A DNA stretch of 64,000 nucleotides from Telluria beijingensis. GTDB taxonomy: Bacteria > Pseudomonadota > Gammaproteobacteria > Burkholderiales > Burkholderiaceae_D. The position numbers were made by a program, and so were the translations under genes. The notes under the pieces are model-generated. The model was not told where the DNA came from. It was given only the letters and a program-made list of their open reading frames with translations, and did no database searches. The stretch lies in contig NZ_CP132480.1 of the NCBI RefSeq assembly GCF_030770395.1, forward strand, positions 3,811,072 to 3,875,071, given 5' to 3'. This document shows, piece by piece, positions 47,916 to 56,269 of this stretch. Position 1 is the stretch's first letter, and the number at the start of each line of letters is the position of its first letter.

Positions 47916-48574
47916 TTATTCCTTGACTTGACGAATCACTACTTTGGCAGTCAGGCCGCTGCGCCGAATTGCACTATGGATGGATGTACTGATCAAATTA
48001 TTCATGATCCTGGCGGCAAATTGCTTGTCCATCGATTGCACTGGTGACAGAGGGTTCGCCGTCAAATCATTCAGGGTTCGATCATCGAACACTTTTTCTT
48101 GACTGATTACCGCCAATGTCTTCGGATCTAGAATCCAGATAGAAATGTAGGAGAACGGTGCATGGAACGTGGTAGACGCGATTTTTTGTCCGTCAGGTGC
48201 AGGACCAGGCGGTTCAAACCATCCTCGGGCATGTCAATATTGCTGCGGTCATGGGGCGCGATTCGACTGTCCGTCACCCTCTTTTCCACCACGTAACCGA
48301 AAGAGTGTCCCATGGCTGCGACCAGGGCGTAGGCCATGGGCCTTTCCGCCGCCACGTCAGCTTGAGCGAGGGCCTCGTCATATGGGAGCAGCCCCGCAAG
48401 AGCCGCAAGAACAATGGCGGCGCCTGCCGTCGAAGCACCGGGGCAAAAAGGCCATGGACTCTCCTGGGATAATCGGGCATCGATTCGGTCAATCGCTTTT
48501 CTACCTGGTTTGCATCGACACGCATCAATACTCAATGTTTTCAGTTCGCGAGAAGCATCCTTCCTGCGGCGCAT
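47916..48574 (-). pseudogene. Frameshifted gene for an exported protein of unknown family
   Basis: One minus-strand frame (to 48128) has a signal-like segment (AAIVLAALAGLLPYDEALAQA) and then PMAYALVAAMGHSFGYVVEK through RLVLHLTD. Past a run of six A at about 48185, the coherent continuation is in another frame: GQKIASTTFHAPFSYISIWI, LDPKTLAVISQEK, to the stop at 47916. A single lost base would explain it. It may be a true pseudogene or a sequencing error in a homopolymer. No family recognised. Confidence 0.6.
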
Positions 48575-48957
48575 TGTGGCGAAGACTTATCAGTTAGCGC
48601 TCTCTTTGGAGTTGGCGCGGTACGCGAATGGTTGCAGGTCGCCGACCTCGATGCCGTTCATCCCGTCGCTCATGACGTGATCCCATGAAAGCTGCCAGGC
48701 AGCTGGTTGTCGAACCTGGATTGCCTTGCCGGTGCCGCTGCCGTTGCTGTCTCGGTGGTTTCCATTACGACCATCTTGAACATGGCCCGCGACCGGAAAA
48801 AGCCATGTAAGCGGATCTGACCGATCGAAATAGCGAACAATACAAAGCAGCCATTCCGACTCCCTTTGCCCGCATCCGCCGGCGCGACTTTCAACGGCTA
48901 CCTGAAAATTCAAGCTCACTCGGGGACTTGCGGGCACCGGCGCCGCCACCGACAGCG
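48575..48957. other. Gap without a supported gene
   Basis: Short minus-strand frames (48670-48894 and 48590-48949) show neither ribosome binding sites nor recognised motifs. Confidence 0.4.
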
Positions 48958-48974
48958 ATTAATCTGACCTTAAT
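48958..48974. promoter_or_regulatory. Consensus PmrA/QseB-type box before the 49020 operon
   Basis: ATTAAT-CTGAC-CTTAAT fits HTTAAK-N5-HTTAAK at all twelve defined positions. It lies 46 bases before the first start codon. CATAAG at 48983 may be the -10. Confidence 0.7.
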
Positions 48975-49019
48975 GTTCGGCGCATAAGTTGCAGCCTGGA
49001 ATAACACCAGGAGATTCCC

Positions 49020-49652
49020 GTGTCGCTCATCCTGCCGCCCACCCTGTCGCCGGCCGCCCGCGCAGCCGGACACCCCTCCGCTGCGGACCATCGTTGCTTC
49101 GGTCTCGCGCTGCTCCCGCCCGGACATCCGGAGCGGCCGTCGCTGGAGGCATTCATTGCGTCCGAGTTTGCTCGCGTCTACGGCGCGCGCGTGCACCACT
49201 TCTGCCACACGCTGGCAGGACAACGCGGCGCCGACGGCCGCTGGGTCGCGGCGCTGGGCCATACGCCGGCCGCGCATGGGCCGCTGTTTCTCGAGCAATA
49301 CCTGGATCGTCCGGTCGAAGCCGCCATCGCCCGGCACGCCGGCCACGCGGTCACGCGCGGCGACGTGGTCGAGGTCGGCAACCTGGCCGCCACCGACGCC
49401 GGCGCGGGGCGCGGCCTGATCGTGGCGATGACGCGCCACCTGCATGCGCAAGGGATGGTGTGGGTGACCTTCACCGCCACCCGGGGGCTGCTCAATTCCT
49501 TCGCGCGGCTGAAGCTGGCGCCATCGGTGCTGGCCGAAGCCGATCCGGCGCGGCTGGCGGATGGTGGGCGCGGCTGGGGCAGCTATTACGCGACCCGGCC
49601 GCAAGTCATGTTCGGCAATATCGGATTCGGCCATGACCATCTGGCGCGCTAG
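49020..49652 (+). CDS. Thermostable-hemolysin-family protein (LuxI/GNAT-like fold)
   Basis: The 210-residue protein matches the T_hemolysin family, named after a Vibrio hemolysin; the family belongs to the GNAT acyltransferase superfamily. Residues 91-100 (LEQYLDRPVE) and 113-124 (RGDVVEVGNLAA) resemble the LuxI-type pattern of autoinducer synthases, followed by FARLKLAPSVLAEADPARL. An acyl-transfer role is therefore more likely than cytolysis; this is inference. The start is GTG with AGGAG seven bases upstream. A PmrA-type box precedes it, and it overlaps the ligase gene by 20 bases, suggesting coupling. Confidence 0.85.
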   Translation: MSLILPPTLSPAARAAGHPSAADHRCFGLALLPPGHPERPSLEAFIASEFARVYGARVHHFCHTLAGQRGADGRWVAALGHTPAAHGPLFLEQYLDRPVEAAIARHAGHAVTRGDVVEVGNLAATDAGAGRGLIVAMTRHLHAQGMVWVTFTATRGLLNSFARLKLAPSVLAEADPARLADGGRGWGSYYATRPQVMFGNIGFGHDHLAR

Positions 49653-51087
49653 GCAGGCGCGTTCCGGCGCCGTGCTGGAGGGGGACGAGTTCGCCTGGAG
49701 CGGCGACATGCTCGACGACCGGGTGCGGACGCTGGCGCAGGCGTTGCGCGCCAGCTGCCGGCCGGGGGCTGCCCTGGCGATCCTGGCCGACAATGGGCCG
49801 GACTGGATCGCGGTCGACCTTGCCGTGCACGAGGCAGGCATGACGCTGGTGCCGCTGCCCGCGTTCTTCACGTACGAGCAGTGGCGCCACGCCGTCGCGG
49901 CAGCGGCGGTGGAAGGCCTGTTCTGCGCCGATCCGCGCCATGCCGCGCTGCTGGGATTCGGCGCCGCCGCCGCCTGCCCGGGCGCGCTGGGGCTGCACCT
50001 CGGGCCGCGGCCGGCGCGCACCGTTCCGGAAGGCGTGCAGAAGGTCACTTTCACTTCCGGCACCACGGCGGCGCCGAAGGGCGTCTGCCTCGGCTCGGAC
50101 CAGCAGTGGGAGCTGGCCCGGGTGCTGGCCGGGGAGCTGGCCAGCCTGGACGTCCGGCGCCATCTCAACCTGTTGCCGCTCGCCGTGCTGCTGGAAAACA
50201 TTGCCGGGACCTATACGGCCTTGCTGTCGGGCGCGGCCAATATCTGCCTGCCGCTGGCCCTGACGGGACTGCACGGTGCGGCGGCGTTCGATCCGGTGGT
50301 GTGCCTCGACACGATCGCGCGCACCCGCGCCGAAAGCGTGATCCTGCTGCCGCAGATGCTGCAGGCGCTGGTCGCGGCGGCGCGGACCGGCGACGCGCGG
50401 CTGCATACGCTGAAGTTCATCGCAGTGGGCGGCGCGAAGACGCCGCCGGCCCTGGTCGCGGCGGCCCAGGCGAAAGGATTCCCTGTGTATGAAGGCTATG
50501 GCCTGTCGGAGTGCGGGTCGGTCGTGTCGCTGAACCTGCCGGGCCGGGCCCGCACCGGCAGCGCCGGCCGCCCGCTGCCGAACCGGCGGGTGCGCATCGC
50601 TCCCGACGGCGAGATCGAGGTCGGCGGCGGCGCCATGGCCGGCTACCTGGGCCAGTCCGCTCCGGCGCCGGATGGCTGGCTCGCGACGGGCGACCTTGGC
50701 CGTCTCGACGCCGACGGCTACCTGTATATCGACGGCCGCAAGAGCAATGTGCTGGTCACCGCCTATGGCCGCAATGTCTCGCCCGAATGGCCCGAGTCCC
50801 TGCTGCTCGGCACCGGGGTGGTGGCCCAGGCGATGGTCGTGGGCGAGGCGCGGCCGTTCCTGGCGGCCGCCATCGTGCCCGCCAGTCCGGAATTGCCGGA
50901 CGAGGCGATCGGCGCCGCCGTCGCCGGCGTCAACCGCGCGCTGCCGGACTATGCGCGCATCGGCGCCTGGTTCCGCAGCGCGCCGTTCGGCGAGGCCGAC
51001 GCCACCGCCACCGCCAACGGGCGCCTGCGCCGCGCCGCCGCGCAGGCGCGCTGCGCCGCCGACATCGAACGACTCTATCTTCCATGA
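49633..51087 (+). CDS. AMP-dependent acyl-CoA synthetase/ligase
   Basis: This 484-residue ANL-superfamily enzyme has the phosphate loop FTSGTTAAPKG (residues 140-150), YGLSE (289-293), TGD (352-354) and the hinge region IDGRKSNVLVTAYGRNVSPE. At the A10 position, where a catalytic lysine is usual, it has NGRLRR (462-467), an arginine instead. It is shorter than typical fatty acyl-CoA ligases (about 550). It would activate a carboxylic acid, probably fatty, as the AMP or thioester for its operon partners. It starts within the previous gene. Confidence 0.9.
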   Translation: MTIWRARQARSGAVLEGDEFAWSGDMLDDRVRTLAQALRASCRPGAALAILADNGPDWIAVDLAVHEAGMTLVPLPAFFTYEQWRHAVAAAAVEGLFCADPRHAALLGFGAAAACPGALGLHLGPRPARTVPEGVQKVTFTSGTTAAPKGVCLGSDQQWELARVLAGELASLDVRRHLNLLPLAVLLENIAGTYTALLSGAANICLPLALTGLHGAAAFDPVVCLDTIARTRAESVILLPQMLQALVAAARTGDARLHTLKFIAVGGAKTPPALVAAAQAKGFPVYEGYGLSECGSVVSLNLPGRARTGSAGRPLPNRRVRIAPDGEIEVGGGAMAGYLGQSAPAPDGWLATGDLGRLDADGYLYIDGRKSNVLVTAYGRNVSPEWPESLLLGTGVVAQAMVVGEARPFLAAAIVPASPELPDEAIGAAVAGVNRALPDYARIGAWFRSAPFGEADATATANGRLRRAAAQARCAADIERLYLP

Positions 51088-51098
51088 AGGAGCATCCC

Positions 51099-51770
51099 AT
51101 GCAGTTCTACGACATCCTGTGCCAGCGCACCAGCGCCGAGCGCCAGCAATTGTTCAACGTGCCCGTGATCGGCGATGCGCTGCGCGGCGACATCGACCGC
51201 GGCCAGTACGTGGCCTTCCTGACCCAGGCCTTCCACCATGTCAAGCACACGGTGCCGCTGATGATGGCCTGCGGCAGCCGCCTGGGCGAGGAATACGGCT
51301 GGCTGCGGCGCGCGGTGGCCGACTACGTGGAGGAAGAGATCGGCCACGAGGAATGGATACTGTCCGATATCGCCGCCTGCGGCGCCGACCCGGAACGGGC
51401 GCGCCGGTCGCGGCCGGACCCGGCCACCGAACTGATGGTGGCGTATGCCTATCACCAGATCGACCGCGGCAATCCGGTAGCCTTCCTCGGCATGGTCCAC
51501 GTGCTCGAGGGCACCAGCACGGCGCTGGCGACCCAGGCCGCCGGGACGATCCGCCAGGTGCTGGGCCTGCCGCAGGAGGCGTTCAGCTACCTGACCTCGC
51601 ACGGCAGCCTCGACCTCGAGCACGTCGCCTTCTTCGAGGGCCTGGTCAACCGGCTCGAACGGGAAGGCGACCGCGACGCGGTGATCCACTGCGCGCGCAT
51701 GATGTACCGGCTGTACGGCGACATCTTCCGCGGGCTGCCGCAGTGCGCCGATGCGTTCGGAGAAGCCTGA
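51099..51770 (+). CDS. Haem-oxygenase-like diiron oxidase (HDO) family
   Basis: The 223-residue all-helical protein belongs to the TenA/PqqC/haem-oxygenase-like group called iron-containing redox enzymes. Candidate metal ligands are all present: E80 and H83 (EEIGHEEW), E137 (VLEGTS), and H168, D172 and H175 (HGSLDLEHV). The H-x3-D-x2-H spacing matches the CADD type. Relatives such as UndA decarboxylate fatty acids to alkenes, and others oxidise amino-acid-like groups. It is often mislabelled a TenA transcription regulator. AAGGAG precedes ATG 51099. Confidence 0.88.
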   Translation: MQFYDILCQRTSAERQQLFNVPVIGDALRGDIDRGQYVAFLTQAFHHVKHTVPLMMACGSRLGEEYGWLRRAVADYVEEEIGHEEWILSDIAACGADPERARRSRPDPATELMVAYAYHQIDRGNPVAFLGMVHVLEGTSTALATQAAGTIRQVLGLPQEAFSYLTSHGSLDLEHVAFFEGLVNRLEREGDRDAVIHCARMMYRLYGDIFRGLPQCADAFGEA

Positions 51771-51771
51771 C

Positions 51772-52590
51772 ATGGGCGGCCAACCATGGCGGCTGGTCCT
51801 CACCGGCGCAGCCGGCGGCATCGGCGCCGCGTTCGCCCAGGCGCTGGCGCCCCACTGCGTGTCGATGGTGCTGGTGGGGCGCGACGCGGCCGCGCTCGAG
51901 GCGCTGCGCGCGCGGCTCGGTTGCGGCCTGGTGCGCGTGGTCGCGGGCGACCTCGCGCAGGAAGCGACGCTGGCCGCGGTCGGGGACGCGGCCGGCGCGC
52001 TGGGCGGGGTCGACCTGCTGATCAATAATGCCGGCGTCAACGCCTTCCACGACTTCCAGACGCAGGATGCGGCAAGCCTGCGCAGCATGCTCGACATCAA
52101 CCTGCTGGCGCCGATGCTGCTGACGCAGCGCCTGTTGCCGCAACTGCGCGCGGCCCCGCGCGCCCAGGTGGTCAACGTCGGCTCGCTGTTCGGCTACCTG
52201 GGCTATCCGGGCTTCGCCGGCTATTGCGCCAGCAAGGCCGGCTTGCGCGCCTTTACCCAGGCGCTGCGGCGCGAGCTGGCCGACACCGGGATCGCGGCGC
52301 GTCACTTCATCCCGCGCGCGACCCGCACGCCGATCAATGCCGGCGCGGTCGACGCGCTCAATGCCGAGATGGGCGTGCCGGTCGACCAGCCGCAGGACGT
52401 GGCGCGCCAGCTGCTCGCCTTCCTGGATGGCGCCGCCTGGGAGCGCAAGGCCGGGCTCAGGGAAGCGCTGCTGGTGCTGGTCAACCAGCTGCTGCCGGCC
52501 TTGCCCGACCGTGCGATACGGGGCCAGCTGGCCGTCATCCAGCGCCATATGCCGGGCCATTCCCGGCGCCAGACAACGAGGTCATCATGA
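51772..52590 (+). CDS. Short-chain dehydrogenase/reductase
   Basis: The 272-residue enzyme has the nucleotide motif TGAAGGIGAAF, NNAGV, catalytic Ser in VNVGSLFGYLG and YCASK. A C-terminal segment of about 40 residues (LLPALPDRAIRGQL) resembles the membrane-associated tail of SDR enzymes acting on lipids. It begins two bases after the oxidase stop and overlaps the next gene by four bases, so it belongs to the same operon and may reduce or oxidise the pathway intermediate. Confidence 0.9.
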   Translation: MGGQPWRLVLTGAAGGIGAAFAQALAPHCVSMVLVGRDAAALEALRARLGCGLVRVVAGDLAQEATLAAVGDAAGALGGVDLLINNAGVNAFHDFQTQDAASLRSMLDINLLAPMLLTQRLLPQLRAAPRAQVVNVGSLFGYLGYPGFAGYCASKAGLRAFTQALRRELADTGIAARHFIPRATRTPINAGAVDALNAEMGVPVDQPQDVARQLLAFLDGAAWERKAGLREALLVLVNQLLPALPDRAIRGQLAVIQRHMPGHSRRQTTRSS

Positions 52591-53246
52591 ATACGAGCAA
52601 AATCACTTTCGCCGCCATCGCGGTCTGGATGGCATTGTCGGGCGTCGTCCTGACTGCTCTGGCCGCGTCGGCCGACGACGCCGTCGGCGCGCTCCAGCAG
52701 CGCTGGGAACAGATAAAATACCGCCATCCTCCGGGCGAGCAGGAACGCGGCTTCGCCGCCTTGAGCGCCGAGGCCGACGCGGCGCTGGCGCGCCAGCCCG
52801 ACAGCGCGCCGGTGCTGATCTGGCACGGCATCATCGTGGCCAGCCATGCAGGCGCCAAGGGCGGCCTCGGCGCGCTCGGCCTGGCCAGGCAGGCCAGGAA
52901 GGATTTCGAGGCAGCGCTCGAGCGTGACCCGCGGGCCCTGTCGGGGTCCGCCTATACCAGCCTCGGCAGCCTGTATTATCAGGTCCCGGGCTGGCCGATC
53001 GGTTTCGGCGACGACCGCAAGGCGCAGGATCACCTGAAGCAGGGGCTGGCGCTCGATCCCGATGGGATCGACGCCAATTACTTCTATGGGGATTACCTGT
53101 ACCGCAAGGGCGACCTGGACGGCGCCGGGCGCTACCTGCGCAAGGCGTTGCAGGCGCCGCCGCGCGCCGGGCGCAAGGTCGCCGACGAGGGACGGCGGGC
53201 CGAGGCCGAGGCGCTGCTGGCCCAGGTCGCGGCCAGGCGCAAGTGA
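52587..53246 (+). CDS. Exported TPR-like repeat protein
   Basis: The 219-residue protein has a signal peptide (VWMALSGVVLTALAASA) and helical repeats that look like tetratricopeptide units (DFEAALERDPRALSGSAY, DHLKQGLALDPDGIDANYF, DLDGAGRYLRKALQAPP). It probably acts in the periplasm as a binding or scaffold protein. It overlaps the SDR gene by ATGA and is followed after 27 bases by the response regulator. Confidence 0.8.
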   Translation: MNTSKITFAAIAVWMALSGVVLTALAASADDAVGALQQRWEQIKYRHPPGEQERGFAALSAEADAALARQPDSAPVLIWHGIIVASHAGAKGGLGALGLARQARKDFEAALERDPRALSGSAYTSLGSLYYQVPGWPIGFGDDRKAQDHLKQGLALDPDGIDANYFYGDYLYRKGDLDGAGRYLRKALQAPPRAGRKVADEGRRAEAEALLAQVAARRK

Positions 53247-53273
53247 AGGCCGATAGCGTACAAGGGGCACTGG

Positions 53274-53939
53274 ATGCGGATATTGCTGGTGGAAGACGAT
53301 GCGTCGCTCGCCTCGGGCCTGAGACTGGCGCTGGAGCGGGCCGGCTACGCGCTCGAGCACGTGGCCGACGGCCTGGCGGCGCTGGCGGCGCTGGAACACA
53401 ACCGCTTCGACCTCGCCATCCTGGATCTCGGCCTGCCGCGGCTGGACGGCATCGAGGTCCTGGGGCGGGTGCGGCGTGGTGGCGACCCAGTGCCGGTGCT
53501 GGTGCTGTCGGCGCGCGACGCCGTGCGCGACCGCATCGCGGCGCTCGACCTCGGCGCCGACGACTACCTGATCAAGCCGTTCGATGTCGACGAGCTGCTG
53601 GCCCGGGTGCGGGTGCTCGAACGGCGGCGCGCCGGACTGCCGGTCAACCAGCTGCGCTTCGGTGACCTGGAACTCGACCTGGCCGGCATGTCCGTCAGCT
53701 GGAAGAACGCGAAGATCGAGCTGCAGCACCGCGAATTCATGCTGCTCAGGCGCCTGGTCGAGCAGCCCAACAAAGTGTTCAGCCGCGCCGAACTCGAGGA
53801 ATCGCTGTATGGATGGGGGGAGGGGGTGGCCAGCAACGCGATCGACGTCTACGTGCACCATGTGCGCCGCAAGACCGATCCCGAGCTGATCAGGACAGTG
53901 CGCGGTCTCGGCTACCGCATCGGCCAGCCCGGCGCATGA
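53274..53939 (+). CDS. OmpR-family response regulator (QseB/PmrA-like), operon regulator
   Basis: The 221-residue protein has the receiver Asp in LAILDLGLPRLDG and Lys in YLIKPF. The winged helix ends with LYGWGEGVASNAIDVYVHHV, the QseB/PmrA subgroup signature shared with the regulator at 45774. Its presence at the end of the operon and the consensus box at 48958 suggest that it activates the operon it belongs to. Confidence 0.92.
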   Translation: MRILLVEDDASLASGLRLALERAGYALEHVADGLAALAALEHNRFDLAILDLGLPRLDGIEVLGRVRRGGDPVPVLVLSARDAVRDRIAALDLGADDYLIKPFDVDELLARVRVLERRRAGLPVNQLRFGDLELDLAGMSVSWKNAKIELQHREFMLLRRLVEQPNKVFSRAELEESLYGWGEGVASNAIDVYVHHVRRKTDPELIRTVRGLGYRIGQPGA

Positions 53940-55327
53940 GCGCGCGCCGCTATTCCATCCGCCGGCGCCTGATCCAGCGGACCATGTTGTGCATGCTGCT
54001 GATCCTGGGCGGCATCTCGCTTGCCGCGCACTGGTTCGCCGGCCACGAATCCGAAGAATTCTTCAGCGCGCGCCTGGCCAGTTCCGCGCGCGTGCTCGAG
54101 ACCCTCGTGGCGCACCAGCTCGACACCGCGACCATCGCCGCGCCGATCGAGATTCCGATCCCCGGCCAGATCGGGCATCATGGCGGACCGACCGCCTACG
54201 GCCACCCCTACGAACACAAGATCGCCTTCCAGGTGTGGAGCGCCGACGGCAGGCTGCTGGCCCGCTCGGCCTCCGCGCCGGCCGCCGCGTTCGCGCCGCT
54301 GGCGCCCGGTTTCAGCAGCAAGCAGCTGGACGGCGCGCTGTGGCAGGCGTTCGCGCTGCGCTCGGGCGGCGTATGGGTGCTGGTCGCGGAAAAAGACGAG
54401 GTACGCGAAGAGATGGTCGAGCAGCTCGGCGCCTCGGTGCTGGGGCCGGTCATCGTCGGGGGCATCCTGCTGGTGCTGGCGGTCAACCTGGTGCTGTCCG
54501 CGAACCTGGCGCCGCTGCGCTCGCTGGCCGACGCGATCGCGCGGCGCGAACCGGCATCGCTGGCGCCGGTCGCGCTGTCGGGCCTGCCCGACGAGCTGGC
54601 GCCGGTGGTGGACGAGCTCAACAGCCTGCTGGCGCGCGTGCGCGCCGCCTTCGAACGCGAGCAGCAATTCATCGACGCGGCGGCGCACGAGATCCGTACC
54701 CCGATCGCCGCCGTGCAACTGCATGTACAGAATGCGCTGCGTGCGGCCGACGGCGTGCAGCGCGACCAGTCGCTGGCCGAGGCGGTGCGGGCGCTGCGGC
54801 GCACCACGCAATTGGCCGAGCAGCTGCTCACCTTCAGCCGGCTGGCGTCGGGCACCGACCTGGCGCTGCGGCGGCGGGTGTCGCTGGCCGAGGTGTGCCG
54901 CGAGGTGATCGCGCTCGAGGAACCGCTGCTGGACCGGCGCGGCCAGGTACTGGGGTTCGACGCGCCGCACGACTGCACGGTGGCGGGCGACCCCTACCGC
55001 TTGCAGCAGCTGTTGCGCAACCTGATCGACAATGCGTCGCAGCACGGCCTGGCGCATGGCACCATCGACGTGTCCATTGCCGGCGGCGACGGCGTGGCGT
55101 TGCTGCGCGTCGCCAACGATGGCGAGCCGGTGCCGGAGGCGGATATCGAGAACGTGTTCAGGCCCTATTACCGGCTGCGGCCCGGCGCCGCCGAAGGTGC
55201 GGGACTGGGGCTGAGCATCGTGCGGCAAATCGCTGGCCAGCACGGCGCGACCGTGGCGATCGCGCGCAAGGCCGACGGACAGGGATGCGTGGTGACCGTG
55301 GAATTTCCGGCGTGGGCGCCGGACTGA
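53936..55327 (+). CDS. Sensor histidine kinase paired with the operon regulator
   Basis: The 463-residue kinase starts with ATGA overlapping the regulator stop. It has an N-terminal membrane segment (MLCMLLILGGISLAAHWFAG), a periplasmic sensor part of about 130 residues, and a second segment near 175-197. The phosphoacceptor is DAAAHEIRTPIAA, with ATPase motifs NLIDNASQHG and GAGLGLSIV. The periplasmic segment has a His-rich patch (GQIGHHGG, AYGHPYEH) that could bind metal. The signal is unknown. Confidence 0.92.
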   Translation: MSARRYSIRRRLIQRTMLCMLLILGGISLAAHWFAGHESEEFFSARLASSARVLETLVAHQLDTATIAAPIEIPIPGQIGHHGGPTAYGHPYEHKIAFQVWSADGRLLARSASAPAAAFAPLAPGFSSKQLDGALWQAFALRSGGVWVLVAEKDEVREEMVEQLGASVLGPVIVGGILLVLAVNLVLSANLAPLRSLADAIARREPASLAPVALSGLPDELAPVVDELNSLLARVRAAFEREQQFIDAAAHEIRTPIAAVQLHVQNALRAADGVQRDQSLAEAVRALRRTTQLAEQLLTFSRLASGTDLALRRRVSLAEVCREVIALEEPLLDRRGQVLGFDAPHDCTVAGDPYRLQQLLRNLIDNASQHGLAHGTIDVSIAGGDGVALLRVANDGEPVPEADIENVFRPYYRLRPGAAEGAGLGLSIVRQIAGQHGATVAIARKADGQGCVVTVEFPAWAPD

Positions 55328-55450
55328 TCCGGCATATGGATGGGAGCGTGTGCTTCGGCGCAGCGTCGCCTGCGAGCGGCTGGCCGCGTACCTGACCGTG
55401 CCGTCCCGGCCTTGCCTGCTGCGCCGCGCCGCGGCATCGGCCGGTCGCGG

Positions 55451-56269
55451 CTAGCGCGCCGGTGTTCTTTCGCCATCGCCGCCGAGTGCCTTGCGCAGCG
55501 GTTCGGCCTGGCCGCTGGACTCGCCGCGTTCCACGATCTGGCGTACGCTCAGCGCCTTGCCATAGTATGCATCGGTCAGTGGCTGGTTGTAGCGGATGTC
55601 GTTGACGGCAACCGTCAGGGCATTCGCGAACAGGCCCTTGGCGCCGGACCAGGCGACGATGTCGCCGCTGGTCGAGCCCTCGGCAATGCGCGCATACGTG
55701 AGGATTGTCAGGCCGGCATCGGCACTGATGGAAAAATTGTTCTTGCTGCGGAAGTGGTCGACCGCGCGCTGGTTCATCAGGACGAGGGCCGCCGGTCCTT
55801 CTTCGGCGCCGGCCTGCAGGCCGACCCCGATGGCGCCGGTATTGAAGAACGCCGGATCGCTCCAGCCGCCGTCGTCGCGGCGCACCAGCAGGACCCCGGC
55901 GCCGCCCTCGGCGCCGACGGCCAGCGCCGCACGCCCGTAATGGGGGACGATATAGACGCCGCGCGCGCGCTTCAGGAGTGCCGCCATCTTCGGCGCCGAC
56001 GCCATCGATTGCGCGACCCGGGCGGCCTGGTCGACATGGCGGGCGGCGGCCTGTTTGCGCTGCGCCTCGGTGGCGCCGGACCTGGCCTGGGTGGCCTGAT
56101 TGTCGGTCGCGGCGACGGCGCCGGCGGCGGACGGAGGCGCCTGCGCGAACGCCGGCAGCGCCGCGCACAGCAGGGCGCACAGCGCCGTGCGCGGGTGCGG
56201 TGCGCCGCGCTGGCGCGAGCGGACGGCTGTGGAGGGCAGGGGCAGGGAAGTGTTCATGGGATTATTCAT
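55451..56269 (-). CDS. SYLF-domain (Ysc84-type) lipid-binding protein
   Basis: The 272-residue exported protein has a signal segment (ALCALLCAALPAFAQ) and a SYLF domain with KRARGVYIVPHYGRAALAVG, GGAGVLLVRRDDGGWSDPAF and ISADAGLTILTYARI. SYLF proteins bind phosphoinositides or other lipids in eukaryotes; bacterial ones are secreted or envelope proteins of unclear role. ATG 56269 has GGAG seven bases upstream and is preferred over 56311. It is convergent with the kinase gene. Confidence 0.88.
   Translation of the reverse strand: MNNPMNTSLPLPSTAVRSRQRGAPHPRTALCALLCAALPAFAQAPPSAAGAVAATDNQATQARSGATEAQRKQAAARHVDQAARVAQSMASAPKMAALLKRARGVYIVPHYGRAALAVGAEGGAGVLLVRRDDGGWSDPAFFNTGAIGVGLQAGAEEGPAALVLMNQRAVDHFRSKNNFSISADAGLTILTYARIAEGSTSGDIVAWSGAKGLFANALTVAVNDIRYNQPLTDAYYGKALSVRQIVERGESSGQAEPLRKALGGDGERTPAR

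Noticed and set aside
48590..48949. 119-codon minus-strand frame upstream of the hemolysin operon
   Set aside because: No ribosome binding site, motif or hydrophobic segment; it ends in normal promoter territory.
51099..51770. Annotation as TenA-type transcription regulator or thiaminase
   Set aside because: The diiron ligand set and operon context fit the haem-oxygenase-like oxidase group; no DNA-binding domain is present.
53274..55327. Interpretation of the second two-component pair as an unrelated neighbour
   Set aside because: Same strand, 27-base gap to the previous gene and a matching box at the operon promoter all argue that it belongs to the operon.
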